Positions 1 to 8,857 of a DNA stretch of 37,249 nucleotides are shown here, piece by piece. A model generated the notes under the pieces. The model had not been told where the DNA came from, ran no database searches, and saw only the letters and a program-made list of their open reading frames with translations. The stretch covers positions 1 to 37,249 of the forward strand of contig JAVEPB010000140.1 in NCBI GenBank assembly GCA_030922375.1, read 5' to 3'. Source of the stretch: a bacterium. GTDB taxonomy: Bacteria > UBA8248. Position 1 is the first letter of the stretch. Every line of letters starts with the position of its first letter. Made by a program: the position numbers and the translations under genes.

Positions 1-144
1 GTATGAAAAGCGCCCCTCGCCTCCGCCCGGCCTCTCCTCGTCGGGCTCAATCTTGAGATTTTCGCTCGCTTTTTAAATTCGCTTGGTTTTTTTTGTTATT
101 GTGGGTTTGAGGGATTGGTGTCACGGGGTCTCGACGGAGAATGC

Positions 145-924
145 ATGGCCAGGATTCGGGAAAGACCGATAATTATCTATCACCAGATCGGAGGCTATCC
201 GCCCGATCAAATGGCGTACGGCGTCACCCCGGCCGCTTTTCGCTCGCACCTGGACATCGTGAGCGAGGAGAACCTCGAGGTGATCCCGCTGGACCGCATG
301 GTGGCCCAAATGAAAGGCGAAGCGCCCGCCTCACCCCGCACGATTTCCCTTACTTTCGACGGCGGGTTCCGGGACGCCGCCGAAAATGCGGTTCCGATTC
401 TGGCCGAAAAGGGTTTTAAAGCGGCCTTTTTTGTTCCCACCGAGTTTGTCGGGAAGGAGCACTCGATATACGGAGCGACGCTTCCGTGCATGGACTGGCC
501 CGAGATTCGCGGACTCGTCGACGCGGGGATGATCGTTGGTTCTTTGGGGAGATACGGCGCCCGGCTTTTCGAACTCGACGAGTCGAAATGGCGCGAGGAC
601 GCCCGCGCCGCCCGCCAAACGCTCGAGGACCGGCTGGGAGTTCCGGTCAGGTACCATGCCTACCGCGAGACTTTTCCGAACCGAAGGTTGAGGAGGTGGT
701 TTGTCGAGGAGGGTTTCGAGGCTGTATTCACAATGTGCCCGACGTTTCGCCGGTCCGACCTTTACCGCGTCGGACGGATACAGGTGGACGACGAGGCGCC
801 CAATGTCTTTCAAACGAAGACATCCAATCTATATCTCTTCTTCAAGGACAAGCGAACCTGGCGGTTGATCCGAAGGTTCAGGCTGGATCGATTGATGCAC
901 CGTATCTACGAGAAGTTCGAATGA
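145..924 (+). CDS. NodB-fold polysaccharide deacetylase-like protein, probably catalytically inactive
   Basis: Resembles carbohydrate esterase family 4 (polysaccharide deacetylase, NodB fold). The first family motif is recognisable around residues 68-76 as SLTFDGGFR, where active enzymes read TFDDG, so the metal-binding second Asp is Gly73. The second motif, normally a Ser-His-Thr-x-x-His pattern, reads GSLGRYGARL at 132-141: both metal-binding His positions are Leu134 and Gly138. The later Arg/Tyr-Pro motif is also degenerate (YHAYRETFPN). The fold is therefore probable but metal-dependent deacetylation is not. I chose ATG 145, behind GGAGA at 136-140. GTG 118 or TTG 115 would add 9 or 10 residues and cannot be excluded. 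259 aa, no signal peptide seen. It converges with the prpE-like gene downstream. The 144 bases before it hold only a T-rich stretch. Confidence 0.75.
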   Translation: MARIRERPIIIYHQIGGYPPDQMAYGVTPAAFRSHLDIVSEENLEVIPLDRMVAQMKGEAPASPRTISLTFDGGFRDAAENAVPILAEKGFKAAFFVPTEFVGKEHSIYGATLPCMDWPEIRGLVDAGMIVGSLGRYGARLFELDESKWREDARAARQTLEDRLGVPVRYHAYRETFPNRRLRRWFVEEGFEAVFTMCPTFRRSDLYRVGRIQVDDEAPNVFQTKTSNLYLFFKDKRTWRLIRRFRLDRLMHRIYEKFE

Positions 925-996
925 AATTCTCCCGCCGGTTTCGTCCGCTGGAGCTGGCCGTCGGTTCCGGAGCGGCGCTCCCGCCCCTCGGGAAAT

Positions 997-2883
997 TTAA
1001 TCCAACTCCTTCACCGCCTCGGCGATCTCCGGGAGTATCGCCGGGTCGTCGATGGTCGCCGGGGTTTTGTAGGGCTCCCCGTCCACAATCTTCGCCATTG
1101 TCCCCCGCAATATCTTGCCCGAGCGGGTTTTGGGCAGGCGCTTGACGACGAGGGCCCGCTTGAAGGAGGCGACCGGGCCGATTTTCTCGCGCACCATCAG
1201 GACGGCCTCGCTCTCGATTTCCCCGTTGTTTCTCTCCACCCCCGCGTTGAGGACCAGAAAGCCCAGCGGCAGCTGGCCCTTGAAGTTGTCCTTCACCCCG
1301 AGCACGGCGCATTCGGCGACGTCCGGATGGGCCGAGAGGACCTCCTCCATGGCGCCGGTCGATAGCCTGTGGCCGGCGACGTTGATGATGTCGTCGGTCC
1401 GTGACATCACGTAGACATAGCCGTCCTCGTCCATGTAACCCGCGTCGCCGGTTTTGTAGTAGCCCGGATATTCGGAGAGATAGGCGTCGATGTAGCGCTG
1501 GTCCGCGTTCCAGAGCGTCGGCAGCGAGCCGGGGGGCAAGGGGAGCTTGACGGAGAGCGCCCCCATTTGTCCGCGCTCGACCTCCCGGCACTCGGTGTCG
1601 AGGACGCCAAACTCCCAGCCCGGTACCGCCTTCGTTGGCGAACCGTGGCGGACCGGAAGGGGCTCGATGCCATAGCAATTGGCCAGCATTGGCCAGCCGC
1701 TTTCGGTCTGCCAGTAGTGGTCGATGACGGGTACTCCGATGTGCTCCTCGGCCCACTGGAGCGTATCGGGGTCCGAGCGCTCTCCCGCGAGGAAGAGGGT
1801 CCGGAACCCGCTCAGGTCATGGCCCTTCATCAGGGAGGCCTCGGGATCGTCGCGCTTGATCGCCCGGAAGGCGGTGGGCGCGGTGAAGAGGACCGAGACG
1901 CCGTGCTCGGCGATCACCCGCCAGAAGACTCCGGCGTCGGGGGTGCCCACGGGCTTTCCCTCGAAGAGAATCGTGGTGCATCCGTGGAGCAGGGGGGCAT
2001 ACACAATATAGGAGTGACCGACGACCCAGCCCACGTCCGAGGCCGCCCAGTAGACCTCGCCGGGCTCGACGCCGTAGACGTTTTTCATGCTCCATTTCAG
2101 CGCCACCATATGGCCGCCATTGTCGCGGACGATTCCCTTGGGCTCGCCGGTGGTCCCCGAGGTGTAGAGGATGTAGAGCGGATCCGTCGAAGCGACCGGA
2201 ACGCACTCCGCCGGCTCCGCCGCCGCCATCGCCTCGGCCCAGTCCACGTCCCGGCCCGGATGCAAATCGGCTCCGAGCTGGGGGCGCTGGAGGATGATGC
2301 AGCCATCGGGTTTGTGCCGCGCGATATCGATGGCCTCGTCCAGGAGCGGTTTGTAGGCGATGACCCCGGCCGGCTCGATTCCGCACGAAGCGGAAACCAT
2401 GACCTTCGGGGCGGCGTCGTCGATTCGGGTGGCGAGCTCGTTGGCGGCGAAGCCGCCGAATACGACCGAATGGATGGCGCCGATCCGGGCGCAGGCCAAC
2501 ATCGCCACCGCCGCTTCGGGGACCATCGGCATGTAGACGATCACGCGGTCGCCCCGGTCGACACCCTGCGCCAGAAGAGCCCCGGCGAAGAGGGCGACCT
2601 CGTCCCTGAGTTCCTTGTATGTGTATTTCTTCATGGAACCGGTAATGGGGCTGTCGTAGATGAGAGCGAGCTGGTCGGCGCGGCCGCCCTCGACATGGCG
2701 GTCGAGGGCGTTGTAGCAGGTATTCACCTCGCCGCCCGGGAACCAGCGGTAGAACGGAGGGTTCGTGTCGTCGAGAACCGTTTCCCATTTCTTGTGCCAG
2801 TGAAGGTCATCCGCAGCCTCGGCCCAGAAGGCTTCGCGCTCTTCTAGCGAACTTTTGTGGGCTCTTATATATTCTCCGGCCAT
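997..2883 (-). CDS. prpE: Propionyl-CoA synthetase (acyl-CoA synthetase, PrpE type)
   Basis: AMP-forming acyl-CoA synthetase that activates propionate (or another short acid) with ATP and CoA; cytosolic. The P-loop TSGTTGEPKG lies at residues 241-250 and is followed by IVRDNGG, which is the PrpE form rather than the HTTGG form of acetyl-CoA synthetases. YWQTESGWP is the adenylate-binding motif, and the C-terminal RSGKILR carries the catalytic, acetylation-prone Lys near residue 590. At 628 aa it matches the usual PrpE length. The frame is open further upstream, but ATG 2883 has a G-rich ribosome site (AGGGGGG) just before it and begins the conserved N-terminus. It lies 97 bp behind the Gfo/Idh gene on the same strand. 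Propionyl-CoA feeds the B12-dependent methylmalonyl-CoA route in many bacteria, a possible but unproven link to the neighbouring locus. Substrate choice between propionate and acetate is inferred. Confidence 0.88.
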   Translation of the reverse strand: MAGEYIRAHKSSLEEREAFWAEAADDLHWHKKWETVLDDTNPPFYRWFPGGEVNTCYNALDRHVEGGRADQLALIYDSPITGSMKKYTYKELRDEVALFAGALLAQGVDRGDRVIVYMPMVPEAAVAMLACARIGAIHSVVFGGFAANELATRIDDAAPKVMVSASCGIEPAGVIAYKPLLDEAIDIARHKPDGCIILQRPQLGADLHPGRDVDWAEAMAAAEPAECVPVASTDPLYILYTSGTTGEPKGIVRDNGGHMVALKWSMKNVYGVEPGEVYWAASDVGWVVGHSYIVYAPLLHGCTTILFEGKPVGTPDAGVFWRVIAEHGVSVLFTAPTAFRAIKRDDPEASLMKGHDLSGFRTLFLAGERSDPDTLQWAEEHIGVPVIDHYWQTESGWPMLANCYGIEPLPVRHGSPTKAVPGWEFGVLDTECREVERGQMGALSVKLPLPPGSLPTLWNADQRYIDAYLSEYPGYYKTGDAGYMDEDGYVYVMSRTDDIINVAGHRLSTGAMEEVLSAHPDVAECAVLGVKDNFKGQLPLGFLVLNAGVERNNGEIESEAVLMVREKIGPVASFKRALVVKRLPKTRSGKILRGTMAKIVDGEPYKTPATIDDPAILPEIAEAVKELD

Positions 2884-2980
2884 GCGGTACCCCCCCTGAA
2901 ATAGTCCAGCCGATGCGCGTGGACGGCTGGTTTCTAAGGCCCCGCCCGATCGAGGGATTGAGCAAGGGCAAATGGATAGG

Positions 2981-3988
2981 TCAAGAATCGATGTTCCGAA
3001 AGTTGGAGACATCGACAGCTTCTCCTGTTTCGGCGCTGGATTCAATCGCCTGGAGGACCGCCGTCACTTCGAGCCCCTCCGGGGCGCCCGTCTCGGGTGA
3101 GGTCCCCTCCCGGACACAGCGGGCGAACTCGGCCAACTGGTCCCCAACCGAGTCCCCCGCCTCGACCGGTAGCTTACGGCGGGCGGACTCTTCTTTTTTC
3201 TGAAGATAGAGTTTCGACCCGTCCTCCTCGCTCCACGCGGTCGCCTCGGTCCCGTGGGCGGCGGTTGTGATGAGTTTCGGGACGACCCAGCTCGTGGAGA
3301 GATACCCCAGAGGACCGCTCTCGAATTCCATGCCGATGACAGTCGCGTTGTCGAGATTACCCCGGCCGAGTATTTTTTTGCTGAACGCGAAAACGCGCTT
3401 CACCGGGCCCGCCAGGTAGTTGAAGTTGTCCACCAGATGGACGCCCATTGTGGTCATCCCGCCGGCCGGGCATTCGCTCCGGTCGTTCCGCCAGCCCTGC
3501 GGGGGGTTCTGCCCGGCAGGTCCCGAGATGACTCCTTCAAGCTGATGGAGAACGCCAAGCTCCCCGTTGTCGAGCATCTCCCGGATGCGGCGCGTCGCCC
3601 CCAGCCGGCGGCGCTTGAAGCCCACCTGGAGAATCACCCCCGCCGACTCGACCGCCCGGATGGCTTTTCTTGCTCCCGCAACGGTCAGCGTGAGGGGCTT
3701 TTCCACGAACAGGTGCTTTCCGGCGGCGGCGGCCCGCTCGATCACCTCTTCGTGGGTGGAGTGCGGCGTCGCGATCAACACCCCTTCGACCTCGGGGTCG
3801 CCTAAGAGCGCGTCGAGGGTGGCCGAGGTGCGGCAGCCGTTTTTCTCGGCGAAGGCCTTTCTCGTCTCTCCGGTCCGCGAAAAACCGTTGACGACCTCGG
3901 CCTCGCCGCACCGGGCCGCGGCGGTGGCCAGGGAGTTTCCCCAGGCGCCGAGCCCGATCAGGCCCAGACCCACTTTTCCGTTTGTCAT
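2981..3988 (-). CDS. Gfo/Idh/MocA family NAD(P)-dependent oxidoreductase
   Basis: 335 aa protein with an N-terminal Rossmann fold (GLGLIGLGAWGNSLA, roughly residues 7-21) and the family signature EKPLTL, whose Lys is part of the active site. The C-terminal half is the usual alpha/beta dimerisation and substrate domain. Members oxidise or reduce sugars, inositols, dihydrodiols or biliverdin-like substrates with NAD(P)H; the substrate cannot be read from this sequence. ATG 3988 was preferred to the longer open frame because GGAGGAG stands just upstream. It precedes the PrpE-like gene on the same strand, so the two may be co-transcribed. It diverges from the thiamine-diphosphate enzyme gene across a 228 bp gap. 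Confidence 0.85.
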   Translation of the reverse strand: MTNGKVGLGLIGLGAWGNSLATAAARCGEAEVVNGFSRTGETRKAFAEKNGCRTSATLDALLGDPEVEGVLIATPHSTHEEVIERAAAAGKHLFVEKPLTLTVAGARKAIRAVESAGVILQVGFKRRRLGATRRIREMLDNGELGVLHQLEGVISGPAGQNPPQGWRNDRSECPAGGMTTMGVHLVDNFNYLAGPVKRVFAFSKKILGRGNLDNATVIGMEFESGPLGYLSTSWVVPKLITTAAHGTEATAWSEEDGSKLYLQKKEESARRKLPVEAGDSVGDQLAEFARCVREGTSPETGAPEGLEVTAVLQAIESSAETGEAVDVSNFRNIDS

Positions 3989-4144
3989 GCGCTCCTCCGT
4001 CCGTTTCCTGATTCGGTCCGTTTCATGAAGAAAAAGGTGAAGAGGCAAGTGTAATTCAGAAAGGGCCCGGGAGGGCGCAAAATATTGGGGACAAAGGCCC
4101 GGGCGGCGCGGCCATTCCGATCATCGCCCAAATGCATTATTGTG

Positions 4145-4160
4145 GATTTCGTCCGAAATC
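4145..4160. promoter_or_regulatory. Perfect 7-2-7 inverted repeat, candidate operator
   Basis: GATTTCG, two spacer bases, then CGAAATC: a perfect palindrome between the divergent Gfo/Idh and thiamine-diphosphate enzyme genes. It ends 56 bp before the ATG of the latter. A CATTAT hexamer lies just upstream at 4135-4140. The symmetry and position suggest a repressor or activator site, but no regulator is encoded nearby. Confidence 0.35.
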
Positions 4161-4216
4161 GATGTGCGGAATGTTGCTTCCTGCTCCTGAAATAATCTTC
4201 AAAGGAGAAATTTCTT

Positions 4217-5842
4217 ATGGCGACCTATGCCGATGTCGTGGCGGCCACGCTCTCGGAAGCCGGAATCGAATATATCTTCGGCCTACCGGGCTCCCTCGGT
4301 TCCGTGGAGTTGATCGATGCCGCCCGGCGGCGCGGAATCCGGTATGTCCTGTGCAGCAACGAGTCGAGCGCGGCTGTCATGGCCGGGACTTACGGAGTCC
4401 TCACGAACCGGCCGGGGGTGTGCAGCACCGGCGTGGGGCCGGGTGCGGCGGCCGCCGTCCTGGGGGTGGCGAACAATTTTCTCGAGCGCGCGCCCTGCCT
4501 TATCCTGACCGATCGCTACTCCGACGAGCAGTTCCGCCGCCTCCAGCGCCAGCGCCTCGATCAGGACCAAATCTACCGGCCCATCACCAAGGGCTCTTTC
4601 AAATTGGCCGCCGACTCCGCCGGCCGGACGATGCGCCGCGCCCTCGCCCTCGCGATGGAGGGCCGCCAGGGGCCGGTCCATGTGGACCTGCCCTACGACG
4701 TGATGCAGGCCGGGGCGGAGGAGGGGGATTTTCCGGCCGAAGGGTCCGGCCTACGCTACGCCGGAAAGACGGGCTCCGTCCATCCGGGCCTCGAGGCCGC
4801 CGCCGCCGAAATCGCCCGGGCCGAGCGGCCCGCCGTCCTGGTGGGGCTTCAGGTGAACCGCTCGGGCCGGAAAGCTGAGGAGGCGTTTGTCTCCTTCGCA
4901 GAGCGCCTCGGCGCCCCGGTGTTCGCGTCGCTGGCGGCGAAAGGGATCCTGCCGGAGAGCCATCCGCTCGCGATGGGGACGTTTCGCGGCGCTCCCTCCG
5001 AAATGGAAATCCTCGGCAAGGCCGATCTGCTCATCCTCGCGGGGTTCGACATGGTGGAGCTCTTCACCCCCGGTCATTGGAACCACCCTCAACCCATTGT
5101 CATGCTCGACGAGGTAGCCCATATCGACGATATCGTCCGGCCGCGCGTCGAGGTGGTGGCCGATCTCGCCGACAGCCTCGGTGCGCTGGCGGGGAGCGTT
5201 CCGCCCTCGGTGGGTTGGAATTCCGAGGATCTCGACTCCTACCGCGCGATGCGGCGCGCCCTTCTCTTTGACAAGGGCAACGGGCTGATGCCCGGAGCGG
5301 TGGTTCGCATCGCGCGCGAGTGCCTGCCCGACGGCGGAATCATGACCGCCGACGCGGGTAGCCATAAGGTGCTGGCGAGCGATACCTGGGAGACGCGCCG
5401 CCCGCGGGGGTTCCTTACATCGAGCGGCCTGGGCTCGATGGCGGTGGGGCTTCCCGCCGCGATCGCGGCGAAGTTGGTCGAGCCGGCAACGTCCGTCGTT
5501 TGCCTGACGGGGGACGGTGGTTTTCTCATGCGGCTGGGCGATCTTGAGACGGCCTCTCGCGAAGGGGCGTCTATCGTTGTCGTTGTGTTTAACGACGGGT
5601 ATCTGAATCTCATCAAGATCAAGCAGGACACGCGGAGCTTCGAGCGGGTGGGGACGGATTTCCGCGCCTCGGACTATGTGGCCGTCGCCCGGGGTCTTGG
5701 TTTCGAGGCGGTCCGGGTGGACACCGAGGCCGCTTTGAAAGAGGCGCTGGAGAATGCTTTTTCATCCGGCGGAGGCTGGGTCATCGATGCGGCCATCGAC
5801 CCCGACGGGTATATCGCGGCCAAGGATGTCCGGCCGGAATAG
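4217..5842 (+). CDS. Thiamine-diphosphate-dependent enzyme, acetolactate synthase/decarboxylase-like
   Basis: 541 aa with the three-domain layout of the acetolactate synthase, benzoylformate decarboxylase and phosphonopyruvate decarboxylase superfamily. The N-terminal Pyr domain has Glu49 in SNESSAA, the glutamate that activates the ThDP aminopyrimidine. A central TPP_M-type domain follows at about 190-325, then a C-terminal PP domain with the ThDP/Mg motif GDGG, about 25 residues and NDG (TGDGGFLM to VFNDGYL). Such enzymes decarboxylate or carboligate 2-oxo acids in the cytosol; the reaction here is not determinable from sequence alone. The start is clear, with AAAGGAG at 4200-4206. No regulatory subunit (IlvN-type) follows, so it is unlikely to be the main branched-chain synthase. 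It stands alone and converges on the TPR protein. Confidence 0.85.
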   Translation: MATYADVVAATLSEAGIEYIFGLPGSLGSVELIDAARRRGIRYVLCSNESSAAVMAGTYGVLTNRPGVCSTGVGPGAAAAVLGVANNFLERAPCLILTDRYSDEQFRRLQRQRLDQDQIYRPITKGSFKLAADSAGRTMRRALALAMEGRQGPVHVDLPYDVMQAGAEEGDFPAEGSGLRYAGKTGSVHPGLEAAAAEIARAERPAVLVGLQVNRSGRKAEEAFVSFAERLGAPVFASLAAKGILPESHPLAMGTFRGAPSEMEILGKADLLILAGFDMVELFTPGHWNHPQPIVMLDEVAHIDDIVRPRVEVVADLADSLGALAGSVPPSVGWNSEDLDSYRAMRRALLFDKGNGLMPGAVVRIARECLPDGGIMTADAGSHKVLASDTWETRRPRGFLTSSGLGSMAVGLPAAIAAKLVEPATSVVCLTGDGGFLMRLGDLETASREGASIVVVVFNDGYLNLIKIKQDTRSFERVGTDFRASDYVAVARGLGFEAVRVDTEAALKEALENAFSSGGGWVIDAAIDPDGYIAAKDVRPE

Positions 5843-5895
5843 ATGAACCGGCGCCGCTTGGGTGTTCTCGTGGGCGTGAAGATCGATAAAATCTG

Positions 5896-7596
5896 TTAAG
5901 GGCGCCACTGCGCCAGATTTTCCTTCACCTCCCGGACTACGGTGTCCCAGTCGCCGATGGTTTTTTGCCGGAACAGGCGCATCGACGGGTACCAGGGCGT
6001 GTCCTCCCTTTCCATCAGCCACCGCCAGTCGGGGACAAAGGGAAGGAGCGTCCAGACGGGTTTTCCCATCGCGCCCGTCAAATGCGCCGTGGCCGTGTCC
6101 ACCGTGATGAGAAGGTCGAGCCGCCCGGCCGCCGAGGCGGTGACTGAAAAGTCGGTCAGGCGTCCGCCAAGATCGATCAGACGGTCCTCAAGGCCCAACT
6201 CGCCGATTTGTTTCGCCGTAGCGCCCACCTGCAGGCTGAAGAAGCGGACGTTTTCCATGCGCAGGAGCGGTCCGAACTTTTCGAGCGGAACGGAGCGGTT
6301 CCGGTCGTTATGGTGCTCGGGGTTGCCCGCCCAGACGAGCCCGATCCTCGGCGCTCCGGGTGGAGCGGATACAGCGGCTGATATTTCTGGGTTTTCGGGC
6401 GGCCAGAGGTAGGGAACCTCTCCGGGGATGGTCTCAATCGTTGTTCCCAGAATATGAGGAAGGCTCATGAGGGGGGCCTGAAGGTCGAAGGCGGGCCGCG
6501 CCTCCCCCTCGGCGATCACCGAATCGAACCAGGGCATCGTATCGAGCAGGGATTTCAGTCCGCCCTGGCACTCCAGAATCAGTTTGCCGCCCAAATCGGC
6601 TATCGGCCTCGCGTAGCGGACCATTTGAAGGGTGTCGCCGATCCCCTGCTCGCAGTGAAGAAAGAGGGTTTTGCCCTCCAGCGGAGAACCGTCCCATCTC
6701 GGCTGGGGGAAGGATTTTCTCTCGCCGCGATAGAAGGGCGACTCCCACCGGGACTCGTAGCGGCGCCATCCGGCGGGCAGATCGCCCATGAGCAGCAACG
6801 AGATGGAAAGGTTGTAGGCGGCGTTCTTGTACTCCGGGTCGAGGGCGAGTGCCCGTTCGTAGGAAGCGACGGCCTCGGCGAGCCGCCCTTGTTTGTAGAG
6901 CGTGTTTCCCAGGTTGTTGTGGGTGATCGGTGAACTCGGCCGAATGGAGATCGCCTTCCGAAAAGCGGCTTCGGCCTCGCTCAAGTTTTCCCGCTCCTGA
7001 AAGAGGTTCCCGAGGTTGCTGTGAGCGGCTGCGTAATTTGGCTGAATGGCGAGAGCCCGCTGGAAGGCCGTCCGGGCCTGGGCGATTTGGCCCTGCGCCT
7101 GAAGCGCGATACCGAGGTTGTTGTGCGCCTCGGCGTATTCGGGGTTCAGAGAGATCGCCCTTGAGGCAAGAGAGGCGGCCTCGGCGAAATTCTCCTGTTT
7201 GAGCCGCGCCTCTCCGAGAAGGTGGTGGGCCATCGCGGAGGAGGGGTCGAGCGAGAGGGCTTCCTCGAAAGAAGCGGCCGCCTCGTCGAGCTTCCCGAGT
7301 TCGGTGAGAGCGGTCCCCAGGTTGTTGCGGAAGGAGGCGTCCCGGGGGTCGAGGCGAATGGCCTTGGCGATGTATTCGGCGGCGGCGGCGGGATTTCCGC
7401 CCTGGAGGGCGGTTACGCCATAAAAATGGTTGGCCTTCGGATGCTCGGGGTGGGCGGCGAGAATCCGGCGGTAGATATCCTCTGCCTCGCGGACCCGGCC
7501 CGCCTGATGGAGCGCCAGGGCCTCCTTGAGCAGCGCGTCAGCCTCCGGCTCGCCGGCCGCTCCCGCGGTATCGCCCGGGCCGTCCATGGCTTTCAT
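5896..7596 (-). CDS. TPR-repeat protein with C-terminal glycosyltransferase-9-like domain
   Basis: 566 aa. Residues from about 20 to 290 contain seven or eight tetratricopeptide repeats with the usual spacing of Ala/Gly/Pro positions (NNLGTALTELGKLDEA, NNLGIALQAQGQIAQA, SNLGNLF, NNLGNTLYKQGRLAEA). The C-terminal part resembles ADP-heptose:LPS heptosyltransferases (GT9). It shows HCEQGIGDTLQMVRYA, the Rossmann-like segment IGLVWAGNPEHHNDRNRS, and a nucleotide-sugar-binding-like LDLLITVDTATAHLTGAMG. Proteins of this layout are common in Gram-negative genomes and may modify surface glycans or proteins; no target is known. ATG 7596 is preceded by GGAGG at only 3 nt. ATG 7587 is an alternative, and the frame also stays open upstream to 7635. 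Convergent with the gene to its left and divergent from the alcohol dehydrogenase. Confidence 0.82.
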   Translation of the reverse strand: MKAMDGPGDTAGAAGEPEADALLKEALALHQAGRVREAEDIYRRILAAHPEHPKANHFYGVTALQGGNPAAAAEYIAKAIRLDPRDASFRNNLGTALTELGKLDEAAASFEEALSLDPSSAMAHHLLGEARLKQENFAEAASLASRAISLNPEYAEAHNNLGIALQAQGQIAQARTAFQRALAIQPNYAAAHSNLGNLFQERENLSEAEAAFRKAISIRPSSPITHNNLGNTLYKQGRLAEAVASYERALALDPEYKNAAYNLSISLLLMGDLPAGWRRYESRWESPFYRGERKSFPQPRWDGSPLEGKTLFLHCEQGIGDTLQMVRYARPIADLGGKLILECQGGLKSLLDTMPWFDSVIAEGEARPAFDLQAPLMSLPHILGTTIETIPGEVPYLWPPENPEISAAVSAPPGAPRIGLVWAGNPEHHNDRNRSVPLEKFGPLLRMENVRFFSLQVGATAKQIGELGLEDRLIDLGGRLTDFSVTASAAGRLDLLITVDTATAHLTGAMGKPVWTLLPFVPDWRWLMEREDTPWYPSMRLFRQKTIGDWDTVVREVKENLAQWRP

Positions 7597-7734
7597 CTTC
7601 CTCCAAAAAAACGCCGGGCCGACGGGTTGTGGCACCCGATCGCGGCTAGTCTCATCCGTCGCGTCTTTGTATCATGGTCTTCATATCATGAGGTTCAGAC
7701 TATACCTTATCCGTCTCCGGAGGAGTCCTATCGG

Positions 7735-8772
7735 ATGAAAGCCTTGATAAAAACCGCCAAGGGGCCGGGCCAGATGTCGATACAGGATATCGAGGAACCC
7801 TCGCCGGGTCCGGGGCAGGTCCGAATCCGGGTCAAGTGGGCGGGAATCTGCGGCACCGATGTCCATATCGCCTCGGGCGAGTTTTTCTATTATTTTCCGC
7901 CCCTCGTCCTGGGCCATGAGTTTGCGGGCGAGGTGGACGAAATCGGCGAGGGCGTGGAGGGGGTTTCGGCGGGGGACCGGGTGGCGGTCGAGCCCACGAA
8001 AAGCGCCTGCGGCGAGTGTCTTCATTGCGCGGGGGGGAACTACAACCGCTGCGAGGAGCGCGATATCGCCGGGGTCGTTTCTCACGGCGCGTTCACCAAT
8101 TATGTGGTCACCCGCGCCGCCTCCCTTCATAAGCTGCCGGATTCGGTCAGCTTAAAGGCGGCGGCCCTGATGGAGCCGTTGGCCGTATGCGTCCACGGGG
8201 TGACCGAGCAGTGCACTCTTGCCGAGGGGGATACCGTGCTGGTCGTGGGACCGGGGACCATCGGCCTCGCCTGCGCGCAGGTGGCGATGGCCTCGGGCGC
8301 GCGGGTCATCGTCGCCGGCACCTCGCGGGACTCGGCCCGGCTCGATCTGGTGAAACAGTTGGGCGCCCATCAAACGGTGAATGTCGAGGAAGGCAATCTC
8401 GAGGGCGCGGTGGCCGAGGCGACCGGCGGCGCTGGGGTGGACATGGCGATAGAGGCCGTGGGCGCGGCCGCTTCCGTCCAGGCCTGCTTCGAGACGGTCC
8501 GGAAGGGCGGGCAGATTCTCCAGGTCGGTCTGCCCGGTGAGCCGGTGGCGGTGGACCTGACACGGCTGGCCTGGAAGGAGATTCGCCTCGCCGGCACATT
8601 CGGTCAGAAATATTCCGCCTGGAGGAAGGCGCTCCGGTTCCTCGAGGAGGGGAAGGTGGACACCGAGGCGATGGTCTCGGATGTCCTGCCGCTGGCGGAT
8701 TGGGAGGCCGGATTCCGTATCATGGAGCGCGGCGAGGGGCTCAAGGTTCTTCTGGAGCCGTTTCCGCTTTAG
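7735..8772 (+). CDS. Zinc-dependent alcohol dehydrogenase (sorbitol/threonine dehydrogenase-like MDR family)
   Basis: 345 aa medium-chain dehydrogenase. The catalytic zinc ligands are in GICGTDVH (Cys) and GHEFAGEV (His-Glu). The structural zinc lobe is complete, with four Cys in CGECLHCAGGNYNRC. The NAD(P)-binding fold carries VLVVGPGTIGLACAQVA. The overall pattern is closest to polyol, threonine or glycerol-type dehydrogenases, oxidising a secondary alcohol with NAD(P)+; the substrate is unknown. The reading frame is open for some 500 bases upstream, but that part is antisense to the TPR gene. ATG 7735 has GGAGGAG about 9 nt before it. It lies just left of the threonine kinase gene, with 85 bp between. 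There is no obvious B12 connection. Confidence 0.87.
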   Translation: MKALIKTAKGPGQMSIQDIEEPSPGPGQVRIRVKWAGICGTDVHIASGEFFYYFPPLVLGHEFAGEVDEIGEGVEGVSAGDRVAVEPTKSACGECLHCAGGNYNRCEERDIAGVVSHGAFTNYVVTRAASLHKLPDSVSLKAAALMEPLAVCVHGVTEQCTLAEGDTVLVVGPGTIGLACAQVAMASGARVIVAGTSRDSARLDLVKQLGAHQTVNVEEGNLEGAVAEATGGAGVDMAIEAVGAAASVQACFETVRKGGQILQVGLPGEPVAVDLTRLAWKEIRLAGTFGQKYSAWRKALRFLEEGKVDTEAMVSDVLPLADWEAGFRIMERGEGLKVLLEPFPL

Positions 8773-8857
8773 CGGCGGTGCTCGAGGTTATTGGCGACAA
8801 GGCCCCGCAGCCGTTCTTTAAATTTTTGCCGATGTTTTTATTGTTGAGGAATGGGTG

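Noticed and set aside
2884-3045. N-terminal extension of the PrpE-like frame by 54 codons
   Set aside because: It overlaps the end of the Gfo/Idh gene, does not match the family, and ATG 2883 has its own G-rich ribosome site.
7222-7734. Upstream extension of the alcohol dehydrogenase reading frame
   Set aside because: It is antisense to the TPR gene, has no domain pattern, and ATG 7735 has a strong ribosome site and the true family N-terminus.
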